A stretch of 64,000 bases of DNA from CAVPXC01 sp963709505 (GTDB lineage: Bacteria > Chloroflexota > Anaerolineae > JAAEKA01). The notes beneath the pieces were generated by a model. That model made no database searches. It saw only the letters and a list, made by a program, of their open reading frames with translations, and was not told the origin of the DNA. Location: NCBI GenBank assembly GCA_963709505.1, contig CAVPXC010000001.1, positions 151,924-215,923 of the forward strand, in the 5' to 3' direction. Positions within the stretch are counted from its first letter, which is position 1. Every line of letters begins with the position of its first letter. A program made the translations under genes and the position numbers. Shown here piece by piece: positions 34,389 through 41,716 of this stretch.

Positions 34389-35192
34389 TTATTTTGGCGG
34401 CTGAACACCAAACCACTGTTCATAGATCTTGTCGTACTCGCCGGATGCCTTAACCTTGGCCAGGCCTTCGTTGAGAGCCTTGATTACATCCGCGCGCTCC
34501 TTGCGGACGGCGAAGCCGTAGAACTCATCGGTGAAAGGTTTGCCCACCAAGGCCACTCCCCACTCGGGATTGGCCTTGATGATGTCAGCCGATGTGGGAG
34601 CGTCGTTGACGATAGCGTCGATATCTCCGTTGGCCAGCGCCTGGAAGGCCAAGGTGATTTCGTCATAGCGCGCGACTTCTGCGGCGATCTTGCCCGAATC
34701 AGCCTGGTCGCTGATCCACAGATCGCCGGTTGTGCCGAGCTGAACGCCGACCTTCTTGCCTGCCAGGTCTTCGGGCTTGGTGACGGGGCTATCCTTCTTC
34801 ACGGCGATCATCTGGCCGGCGTTGAAGTAGGGCTCGCTGAAGTCGACAGTCTTTTTGCGCTCGTCGTTGATAGTTACAGCCGATGCTACGGCATCGAACT
34901 CGCCGCTGGCCAACGCTACAAAGATGCCGTCCCACCTGGTGTTCGTGAACTCAGGAGTGAACCCGGCCGCCTTGCCAATGGCATTCATGAGGTCGATATC
35001 GAAGCCAATGATCTTGCCGTTGGCATCGACCAACTCAAAGGGCGGATACTCGGCATTGGTGCCAATCTTGACGGTGCCCAGGCTAGTGCTCGATGTGGAG
35101 CCTGGGCCGCCCTGAGCACCGCCGCAGGCGCCAACCACCATAGCGACAATCAGAATGACCGCCAGCGAACCGAACAGTTTTGCACGTTGCAT
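34389..35192 (-). CDS. Amino acid ABC transporter substrate-binding lipoprotein
   Basis: 267 residues from ATG at 35192 (TTGGAGGATGT upstream). A signal peptide ends in a lipobox, IVAMVVGACGGAQ, so the protein is probably lipid-anchored outside the cytoplasmic membrane. The SBP family 3 signature is GTNAEYPPFELVDANGKIIGFDIDL, and the later NDERKKTVDFSEPYF and QLGTTGDLW motifs are typical. It captures polar amino acids for the permease and ATPase at 30205-31065 and 29344-30081, from which it is separated by the dipeptide permeases and tpx. A consensus promoter is at 35428-35456. Confidence 0.95.
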   Translation of the reverse strand: MQRAKLFGSLAVILIVAMVVGACGGAQGGPGSTSSTSLGTVKIGTNAEYPPFELVDANGKIIGFDIDLMNAIGKAAGFTPEFTNTRWDGIFVALASGEFDAVASAVTINDERKKTVDFSEPYFNAGQMIAVKKDSPVTKPEDLAGKKVGVQLGTTGDLWISDQADSGKIAAEVARYDEITLAFQALANGDIDAIVNDAPTSADIIKANPEWGVALVGKPFTDEFYGFAVRKERADVIKALNEGLAKVKASGEYDKIYEQWFGVQPPK

Positions 35193-35427
35193 ACATCCTC
35201 CAAAGAATAATGGTGAGGGGATCGACACGCTGCCTAGAAACTAGCTTTGGCCGGTCTCTGCGCAGCACCACGGAGCGAGCCGACCGTGCCATATGCGGTT
35301 GCTTAGCTTGCCGCATGCCTCAGTCGGCATGGCTGTTATCGGATTGAAGAACAGCCTCTGGTGAACCAGATGCCTATGCCGATGCTTGATGCGACAGTGT
35401 TCATGGCATAGGTCAGGGTGGGTGGCA

Positions 35428-35456
35428 TTATAGTGCCGCACATGGGCTTTGTCAAA
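35428..35456 (-). promoter_or_regulatory. Consensus promoter with long leader for the substrate-binding protein
   Basis: Minus strand TTGACA, 17 bases, TATAAT: perfect consensus. The start of transcription would leave a leader of about 230 bases, with a possible CCTATGCC..GGCATAGG stem (near 35370-35408) and a GC-rich hairpin near 35260-35300. I do not recognise a known riboswitch in it. The remaining gap to 35552 shows nothing else. Confidence 0.75.
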
Positions 35457-35552
35457 TGACTCAGTATAATTCCGCACAAGCACGAAACACTGCTTCAACC
35501 GATCGAGATAGACTGTCTTAACAAAACTTACCCGGTATTAGCTCCACTTAGG

Positions 35553-36452
35553 CTATTCCGGAGACCGATTCAGCACGGCCAGCAACCGGTCGGGATAGTC
35601 GGTGATGATGCCGTCAACGCCCAGGTCGATCATGCGCTGCATGTCTTCGACCTCGTTGATGGTCCAGGCGTGTACGTCCATCCCGCGCTTCTGAGCGTCC
35701 TTGACGAAGCCACCAGTGAGCACGTGGAGGCCTGATCGATACTCCGGTACCTGGACCGTTTGACCCGGGGGGCTATAGCTGCCGGCCAGGCCCAGCTTCT
35801 GTCGCACGAAGAAGTTGATGACTTCGTTTTGAGTGATCGACGTGGAAACTTCCGGACACGTCGCCCTGAACTCGTCCAAAGCGTCCTGATGGAACGAGGC
35901 AACCAGCACTTTGTCCTGCATGTTGTACTTGCGGATCAACTGGCAGAACGGCCCGGCCACCGGCTGACTCTCCACCAGCTTGATCTCGATGTTCATCGGC
36001 ATGTCGGGAAAGGTCTGAAACAGCTCTTCGACGGTTGCCACGGTGATGCCTTGGCCGCGATAGGGGAAGGTCTGGCCGTCGTCGGGAGTCCAGCGATAGC
36101 CGGCGTCTAGCGCCTTTACCTCTGCCAAGGACATGTCCTCCAGACGGCCGCTGCCGTCGGTGGTACGATCGACGGTCTCATCGTGCATCAGCACCATGTG
36201 CCCATCCGAGGTGACGTGCAAATCCATCTCCAACATGTCCACACCCATGGCGACGGCACGCTCGAAGGCGAACATCGTGTCGCTGGGCCAAAGCCCGTCA
36301 CCGCCTTGGTGGGCGATCACCAACGGCCGCGGTTGGTCGCGCAGACACGGCGGACAATCGCCGGCCGGTTTGGCCAACACGATCATGACGACGGCGACGA
36401 TGGCCACTACGCCGATAACGCTAAGACCTATGGTCAGTATCTTTTTGCCCAT
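35553..36452 (-). CDS. Glycerophosphodiester phosphodiesterase (GDPD family)
   Basis: 299 residues from ATG at 36452 (AGGAGGAAGTC upstream); the longer frame to 36674 is not supported. An N-terminal helix (KILTIGLSVIGVVAIVAVVM) anchors it or serves as an uncleaved signal, so the catalytic part is outside. The GDPD active site begins LVIAHQGGDGLWPSDT, continues EMDLHVTSDGHMVLMHDE and ends NIEIKL. It hydrolyses glycerophosphodiesters to glycerol-3-phosphate and an alcohol. The second-to-first His motif is HQGG rather than the usual HRG. Standing alone. Confidence 0.93.
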   Translation of the reverse strand: MGKKILTIGLSVIGVVAIVAVVMIVLAKPAGDCPPCLRDQPRPLVIAHQGGDGLWPSDTMFAFERAVAMGVDMLEMDLHVTSDGHMVLMHDETVDRTTDGSGRLEDMSLAEVKALDAGYRWTPDDGQTFPYRGQGITVATVEELFQTFPDMPMNIEIKLVESQPVAGPFCQLIRKYNMQDKVLVASFHQDALDEFRATCPEVSTSITQNEVINFFVRQKLGLAGSYSPPGQTVQVPEYRSGLHVLTGGFVKDAQKRGMDVHAWTINEVEDMQRMIDLGVDGIITDYPDRLLAVLNRSPE

Positions 36453-36775
36453 GACTTCCTCCTGGGGAAAGTTCGTGGCGAAGCGCCGCTGTAGGACGAT
36501 TCGCCAGTATCGTCCGGCACGTATGCAAGAGGCACGATCCGGAAAATCATGACGCGAGGTGGTGGAATGATACCCTTGAGCGGGGAAAGCGCCAAAGCAA
36601 GTCTGGTCAAACACAAAAAGACGCAAGGAGCGATCGAGGACGATTGTCCTTTCACGCCCCTTGCGCCCACACAAGGAGTCCCCCTCTGTCTGACCTGTTT
36701 GCCGATCAGGCCTTACGGCTTGTCTCGATTAACTTCCGGCCAGACAGAAAGGCTGAGATAGCTGGAGTTTGCCGG
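36453..36775. other. Intergenic gap, no gene recognised
   Basis: 323 bases between the fasciclin gene stop and the GDPD start on the minus strand. No convincing ORF or repeat family was found. It should hold the GDPD promoter on the minus strand. Confidence 0.6.
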
Positions 36776-37924
36776 TTAGTTGGCGATGGTGAACTTAGTG
36801 ATCTGCTCGTCGTAGTTGCTGTCAGCCTTCACCAGGCGCAGGCTGAAAGCGTGCTCACCATTGGGATATTGGGTGGTGTCTAGCGAAAGCGTTGCCTCGC
36901 CAGCCTGATCGCCCGAGGCGACCCAGATCTTGCCACTGTCATTGCCGCCGGGTAGGATGAACAGATCCCACCGTACGTACGGGCTGCCAGGGAAGTTGGC
37001 CACCACGTCGACGGTGCCCTTAAGCGTCGCGCCGTCCGTGGGGCTAATTAGGCCGGTGGTCGGGGCGGCAGCAGCCGGAGCTGCGGCTGCCGGAGCCGAG
37101 GCGGGCGGCAGGATCACACTGTCGATAACGTGGATGACGCCATTCAACGTCTCGATGTCGGTGGTCACAATCATAGCGTCGTTGATCTTTACCTTGCCGT
37201 CGGCCACGCTGAATTTTACACTAGCGCCTTGAGCGGTCTTGGCCGCCAAGCCATCGGTCACTGCCGACGCCATGACCTTGCCCGGCACGACGTGGTAGAG
37301 CAAGATGTTGGCCAGCGCCTTGGGGTCCTTCAGCAGGCCCTCGACCGTGCCGGCCGGCAGCTTGGCAAAAGCTGCATCTGTGGGGGCGAAGACCGTGAAC
37401 GGACCCGCGCTCTTGAGCGTGTCCACCAGGCCGGCCGCCTGAACGGCAGCTACCAGGGTCTTGAAGCTACCAGCCGCCACGGCGGTAGCAACAATGTCAT
37501 TGGCGCCGGCAGCCGTGTTCGCCGCGGATGAGGCCGAAGCCGTTGGGGCGCCGGCATTAGCAATCGTGAATTTGGTGATTTGTTCGTCGTAGTTGCTGTC
37601 GGCCTTGACCAGGCGCAGGCTGAATGCGTGCTCGCCATCGGGATACTTGGTCGTGTCCAGGGAAAGCTTGGCCTCGCCCGCTTGATCGCCGCTGGCTACC
37701 CAGATTTTGCCCGCATCAGAGCCACCGGGCAGAATGAACAGGTCCCAGCGCGTGTAAGGGCTGCCAGGGAAGTTTGCGACTACCTCGACGGTGCCGCTGA
37801 GGGTTGCACCATCGGTAGGGCTGGTGATTCCAGTTGCAGTCTGCGCCCCGGCAGCCACCGGGACTACGAGCGCCGCGATCAGAATCGCAAACATGAGTGT
37901 ACGGACCCAATTTCGTTTCGACAT
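36776..37924 (-). CDS. Secreted fasciclin (FAS1) protein flanked by two near-identical modules
   Basis: 382 residues from ATG at 37924, right after AAAGGAGAACAAA. A signal peptide (FAILIAALVVPVAAGAQ) is followed by an 84-residue module, GITSPTDGATLSGTVEV to KFTIAN. A FAS1 domain comes next (FKTLVAAVQAAGLVDTL, GPFTVFAPTDAAFAKLP, LLYHVVPGKV, NGVIHVIDSVILPP), then an Ala/Pro linker, then a second copy of the module (LISPTDGATLKGTVDV to the final AN). The two copies differ at only a few residues, a recent duplication visible in DNA at 36776-37055 and 37556-37835. FAS1 proteins mediate adhesion; the Ig-like modules may bind surface ligands. The region upstream to 38159 has a GT tract at 38138-38150 and no gene. 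Confidence 0.93.
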   Translation of the reverse strand: MSKRNWVRTLMFAILIAALVVPVAAGAQTATGITSPTDGATLSGTVEVVANFPGSPYTRWDLFILPGGSDAGKIWVASGDQAGEAKLSLDTTKYPDGEHAFSLRLVKADSNYDEQITKFTIANAGAPTASASSAANTAAGANDIVATAVAAGSFKTLVAAVQAAGLVDTLKSAGPFTVFAPTDAAFAKLPAGTVEGLLKDPKALANILLYHVVPGKVMASAVTDGLAAKTAQGASVKFSVADGKVKINDAMIVTTDIETLNGVIHVIDSVILPPASAPAAAAPAAAAPTTGLISPTDGATLKGTVDVVANFPGSPYVRWDLFILPGGNDSGKIWVASGDQAGEATLSLDTTQYPNGEHAFSLRLVKADSNYDEQITKFTIAN

Positions 37925-38159
37925 TTTGTTCTCCTTTGTGATATTGCGGTGATAGATTGTTGGCTTGATGCAGCCTGACGACAAGATAATGTATACTTTA
38001 TTTTCATGTTTTGTTCGGTAATCTATCTCCCCATCTGCTAACGTGTCCAAAAAGACGCATCCCAGGCTTCCCTAGCCTGCACGCGTGCTCGACAGATGCC
38101 TTGTCGATAGTCACAGTGTGGTGTCTCCTTTTGTAGTGTGTGTGTGTGTGAAACTAAAA

Positions 38160-38200
38160 CCGGCGTGACAGCGCTCCTTCGCGAAGCTCTGTCACGCCGG
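38160..38200. terminator. Hairpin after the acidic-protein gene
   Basis: CCGGCGTGACAG and CTGTCACGCCGG arms with a 17-base loop, followed on the minus strand by TTTTAG. Confidence 0.7.
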
Positions 38201-38237
38201 CGTGAAACCACGGTTTTTTGGTAAACAGTGAGCCGTA

Positions 38238-38708
38238 CTAGTCTTCCGGCAGCTCATCCCACTCGCTGATTGACCAGGCGCCAACGGTGATGATCAGCTT
38301 CAGCTCCTCGCCGGCGGCAAAGACCAGCGCCAGCGCGCCGTCCTCGGTCTGCGCTACCTCGCTCAATTCGCTCTCGCTATCGGCCATATCCACCAGCGCC
38401 TTTTCGATTGCCGCCACACCAACGAGCGGTGTGTTCTGCTCTGCAGGGAAGAGGCTGGCGCCGAACAGCTCGAAAAGGGTGTTGTCGTCCAGGTACAGAT
38501 CAAGATCGATGATCGAGCGCTGTTCCGGTGTAGGCGGCTCTTCTTCCAGCTCGTCGGCTACGGAGCTCTCCCAGAACGAGAGACCCACGACCACCGCGCC
38601 TTCCGAGACCGCGAGCTCTTCGTAGGCCTCATCGGTCAGCTCGGTGTGCAGCACGTCTTCAAACAGCTCATCAACGATCGGCTCTTGGCCATTGGGGTTT
38701 TCCATCAA
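38238..38708 (-). CDS. Acidic hypothetical protein
   Basis: 156 residues (MMENPNGQEPIVDELFEDVL), very rich in Glu and Asp, ending SISEWDELPED. No signal peptide or membrane helix. The middle (GVAAIEKALVDMADSESELS) looks helical. I do not recognise a family. GGAGAACCTTG lies before the start. It follows the M23 peptidase by 22 bases, so the two may be in one operon. Confidence 0.65.
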   Translation of the reverse strand: MMENPNGQEPIVDELFEDVLHTELTDEAYEELAVSEGAVVVGLSFWESSVADELEEEPPTPEQRSIIDLDLYLDDNTLFELFGASLFPAEQNTPLVGVAAIEKALVDMADSESELSEVAQTEDGALALVFAAGEELKLIITVGAWSISEWDELPED

Positions 38709-38730
38709 GGTTCTCCTATTTTTTGAAATC

Positions 38731-39735
38731 TCACTTGGGTCTCACGATCATTCGCGACGGAATCGTCGCCTGCTTAACCCGGTCGCCTACAGCAACAAAG
38801 CCGCTGAACAGCACCGGCAGGCCGCGGTCCACAAACAGGTTTGGCCCTTCCTGTAGGTGATAGTGCAGGTGCGGGCCGGGCGAGTGGCCGGAGTTGCCGA
38901 CCGCAGCGATCGGCTGGCCACGCTTGACCATTTGGCCTACCTGGACCTGGACGCTGCCCGCCTTCAGGTGCGCCATAAAGCTAAACTCGCCATAGCCATG
39001 GGCAACGACGACGGTATTGCCAGCCACACGTGCCGCCTGCCCGGCCAGATCCTCAGCCTGTAACGGCTGGCCAGGCGGCTGATCCGGCATGTCGTCGCGC
39101 ACGAAGACGATTTTTCCGCCTGCCGGGGCCACCACCGGCTGGCCAAAGCTGTAGTGGTCCTCGTTGCGCTTTCCGTCGCTGGCATAGGTACGGCCATCGG
39201 GTCCCAGGCGCACGAAATCGTAGGCGAAAGGCCAACTTACCGGGTCGGCCTTGTGCATCGACGACCAGTCGTTGGCAGTAATCGCCCACCAGGCGCCGTC
39301 AGCAAAAGGCAGGTGGAGGCTGGCGCGCTGCTGATGGTACAGCAGGGGAACATCCAATGCCGCCGATACCGCAGCCTGGGTTTCAAAGTCATAGCCTGCC
39401 ACGCTGACGCGCAGGCTCTTGTAGCGGATCGTGCCCTGGTCCAGAAAATAGCAGCGAGGAACGATCAACCCTTTACCTGGCGATACACCGTACTGGCCCA
39501 GCGTAAGCTCTTCCATCGCCTCGCGCCCAAGCCGCTGGCGTACGAAGGCCACGTGCTCGTTTTCGTCGAATACCCGCCAGACGACGTCAGTTAGCACCGT
39601 TGGCCACGCGGCGGTAATGCCAAGGTCGAACACGAATTCCTGCATCGGCCCCAGGCCGGGGTGCGGGAGCTGGTCGTACACGCCGACATAGACCTGTCTT
39701 GGCCGCGCCTCCAGTCTTAAGACCTCATCACTCAC
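38731..39735 (-). CDS. M23 family peptidase / LytM-like protein
   Basis: 334 residues from GTG at 39735. The C-terminal third is the M23 barrel: SFGQPVVAPAGGKIVFVRDD, then NTVVVAHGYGEFSFMAHL, and GPHLHYHLQ with the zinc His-x-His. The first zinc residue, normally in an H-x3-D motif, seems replaced (FAYDFVRLG). The N-terminal 190 residues (beta-rich, no signal peptide) have no recognised family. So it is either a cytoplasmic or unusual hydrolase, or a catalytically altered adaptor. It overlaps the end of the upstream gene by eight bases. Confidence 0.75.
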   Translation of the reverse strand: MSDEVLRLEARPRQVYVGVYDQLPHPGLGPMQEFVFDLGITAAWPTVLTDVVWRVFDENEHVAFVRQRLGREAMEELTLGQYGVSPGKGLIVPRCYFLDQGTIRYKSLRVSVAGYDFETQAAVSAALDVPLLYHQQRASLHLPFADGAWWAITANDWSSMHKADPVSWPFAYDFVRLGPDGRTYASDGKRNEDHYSFGQPVVAPAGGKIVFVRDDMPDQPPGQPLQAEDLAGQAARVAGNTVVVAHGYGEFSFMAHLKAGSVQVQVGQMVKRGQPIAAVGNSGHSPGPHLHYHLQEGPNLFVDRGLPVLFSGFVAVGDRVKQATIPSRMIVRPK

Positions 39736-40453
39736 GAGGCTTCTCCTTGGGCGGCCCGAATTCCTTGACAAAACGCAGCAACACCGTGCGCATCTCCTCA
39801 CAGATGTCCTGCAGCGCCTCTTTCAAGGAGTCCTGTTCTGCTAACTCGTCCTCCAACACCCAAATGTGCCCAGCTTTGATGCTGGAGAGATGCAATTGGT
39901 CGCCGGTGTAGAGGGCTTTGGCCTCGACCGCCACGATGTTGTCGTGCTCGACAATGTCAATAAACAATTGGCGGATGCGGCGCGCGGTCTTTTCCACGCC
40001 CTCATCGCTGTCTAGTTGCCGCACGAACTCGTAGGGCAACAAATACTCGATTTCCATTTCGGTAAAAAGATTGGCCTGCCGGTTGCGGTGCTTGCAGGCG
40101 ACGTTTTCCTCATGATACAGGTCACAGATGACCTCGTCGCCGTACAGGCTAAGGGCCGTGTACTCAGCCGGCCAGAAAAAGCGCGTCTCGGCCCATAGCT
40201 CTAACGGCGGCATCCACTCCGCTGGGGCACAGGAGGCGCTAAAACGCCGCTCCAACGTAGTCGTATCGAGCGTGCTGGACGCGTCAAACAGGCGCAGGCC
40301 AGCTTCGCCAGCGGCGGCTATAAGGGTTCCAACAAGTTGTTCGTAGCCGACATAGCCGGTGAACAAGGGTTGGAGGCGAGTCTCGTCGGCGACCAAGTCC
40401 TCACCCAGGAAGCCTTGAGGCTCTTTGCGTTTCGACGAGCCATTGGTGGGCAT
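39728..40453 (-). CDS. Hypothetical protein
   Basis: 241 residues, starting MPTNGSSKRKEPQGFLGED. Cytoplasmic by composition, no membrane helix. Short motifs such as RRIRQLFIDIVEHDNIVAVEAK and HIWVLEDELAEQDSLKEALQ suggest an alpha/beta fold with a helical C-terminus. I do not recognise a family. It is coupled with the M23-like gene (overlap 39728-39735). Confidence 0.6.
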   Translation of the reverse strand: MPTNGSSKRKEPQGFLGEDLVADETRLQPLFTGYVGYEQLVGTLIAAAGEAGLRLFDASSTLDTTTLERRFSASCAPAEWMPPLELWAETRFFWPAEYTALSLYGDEVICDLYHEENVACKHRNRQANLFTEMEIEYLLPYEFVRQLDSDEGVEKTARRIRQLFIDIVEHDNIVAVEAKALYTGDQLHLSSIKAGHIWVLEDELAEQDSLKEALQDICEEMRTVLLRFVKEFGPPKEKPRE

Positions 40454-40546
40454 GCAGCGTTCTCCAGGAATAACTTAGCCGGTCTACGGCCGGCCATTCT
40501 TGCATGATAGCACAGAGCAAGAGTCAGGGCAATTCTCAGAATATGG

Positions 40547-40593
40547 GTAACTGCTCACCCGTCATTCCTGTGAGAGCAGGAATGACGGGTGAG
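40547..40593. repeat. GTAACTGCTCACCCGTCATTCCTG inverted repeat, second copy
   Basis: A shorter-loop copy of the hairpin at 30127-30191; right arm is CAGGAATGACGGGTGAG. Confidence 0.85.
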
Positions 40594-40618
40594 TTTGAGT
40601 GGAAAACGCGCCGATCGG

Positions 40619-40647
40619 TTGACGAGGTGACAGGGTCGTGCTATACT
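40619..40647 (+). promoter_or_regulatory. Promoter of the Uma2 gene
   Basis: TTGACG, 17 bases, TATACT; 52 bases before the ATG at 40700. Confidence 0.7.
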
Positions 40648-40699
40648 CACATCATGAGTGTCGAAGACTCAAAGTGCTTTGGAACTGAGACTACCCACT

Positions 40700-41524
40700 A
40701 TGCACGACACACTGCCTTACATTGCTCCGGTCCAGATGCCTTCGGCCTGGACACGAGCTGAGGTGTTTTATCCGGAAAGGGACGGTAAGCCTATGGGGGA
40801 GACGGACTTTCATATCACAGTGCTTTTGTATTTGCGCCAGGCGCTACGTTTCTTGTTTCGCCAAAACGAGCACGTCTACGTTGCGGCCGACATGCTATTT
40901 TACTACGAAGAAGGCAACCCCACAGAGGTTAAGGTGCCCGACGTTTTCGTAGTGAAGGGTATCTCCAAGCATGACCGGCGCATTTACAAGCTTTGGGAGG
41001 AGGGCGTGACGCCCTGTACCATCTTTGAGATCACGTCTCGCAGCACGCGACTGGAAGACCTAGGCACGAAGCGGGCACTATATGAGATGCTGGGTGTGCA
41101 TGAGTACTTCCTTTTCGACCCCCTGGCCGAATACCTACGCCCGCAGCTGCAAGGCTTCCGGCTGGTCCAGGGAAGCTACCAACCTATGGGCCTGTCTGCC
41201 GACGGCACGTTGACCAGCGAGGAACTTGGAGTCATCCTGCAACCAGCGGGCGCGCTGCTGCGCCTGGTCAATTCGGCCACAGGCGATCCGATCCCGACGA
41301 TGGACGAAGCAGCAATGATGGCCGACGAAGCCCTCGAGCGCGCCAACACTCTGACCCTGCTAGTTGAAGTCGAAGCGCAACGCGCTCACACCGAAGCGCA
41401 ACGCGCCGAAGTCGAAGCGCAACGCGCTCACACCGAAGCGCAACGTGCCGAAGCCGCCGAGGCGAGAGTTGCAGAGCTGTTGGCCGAGATCGAGCGGCTG
41501 CGACAAATAGCCGCCAATCACTAA
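40700..41524 (+). CDS. Uma2 family (DUF820) restriction-endonuclease-fold protein
   Basis: 274 residues from ATG at 40700 (MHDTLPYIAPVQMPS). The PD-(D/E)XK core is EVKVPDVFVVKGI followed by TIFEITSRSTRLEDLGTKRALYE. The segment HEYFLFDPLAEYL is also typical of Uma2 proteins, common in Chloroflexota and cyanobacteria. Function is unknown; a DNase role is inferred from the fold. The C-terminal 60 residues contain a heptad-like repeat (EAQRAHTEAQRAE, twice) encoded by repeated DNA at 41366-41450, forming a coiled coil. Confidence 0.85.
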   Translation: MHDTLPYIAPVQMPSAWTRAEVFYPERDGKPMGETDFHITVLLYLRQALRFLFRQNEHVYVAADMLFYYEEGNPTEVKVPDVFVVKGISKHDRRIYKLWEEGVTPCTIFEITSRSTRLEDLGTKRALYEMLGVHEYFLFDPLAEYLRPQLQGFRLVQGSYQPMGLSADGTLTSEELGVILQPAGALLRLVNSATGDPIPTMDEAAMMADEALERANTLTLLVEVEAQRAHTEAQRAEVEAQRAHTEAQRAEAAEARVAELLAEIERLRQIAANH

Positions 41525-41558
41525 TGCGTTGCGCGTTACCGTAAGTAGGAGGGTCGAG

Positions 41559-41590
41559 AGCCGGCTTGTGCCATCTGGCAAGAGCCGGCT
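41559..41590. terminator. Hairpin after the Uma2 gene
   Basis: AGCCGGCT..TGCCA and TGGCA..AGCCGGCT arms with CCTTCTT following on the plus strand. Confidence 0.7.
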
Positions 41591-41602
41591 CCTTCTTAAA
41601 TA

Positions 41603-41678
41603 CTTTGTAAAATTAATCCTTGCGTAGTGTCACCCTGAGGCTCGGCGAAGGGTGACACTACGCAGAAACTTGGTTTAC
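41603..41678. repeat. Hairpin repeat with CCTGAGGCTCGGCGAAGG core
   Basis: Inner arms TGCGTAGTGTCACCCT (41621) and AGGGTGACACTACGCA (41649); outer TTTGTAAA/TTTACA pairing. Third member of the family at 14921-14987 and 33028-33142. Confidence 0.8.
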
Positions 41679-41716
41679 AGGGTACTTAATCTCCTCGCCG
41701 AAATCTCAGCTTCACT

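Noticed and set aside
35230..35430. Known riboswitch (glutamine, lysine or T-box) in the binding protein leader
   Set aside because: No conserved T-box sequence, lysine or glutamine switch core was found; only generic stems.
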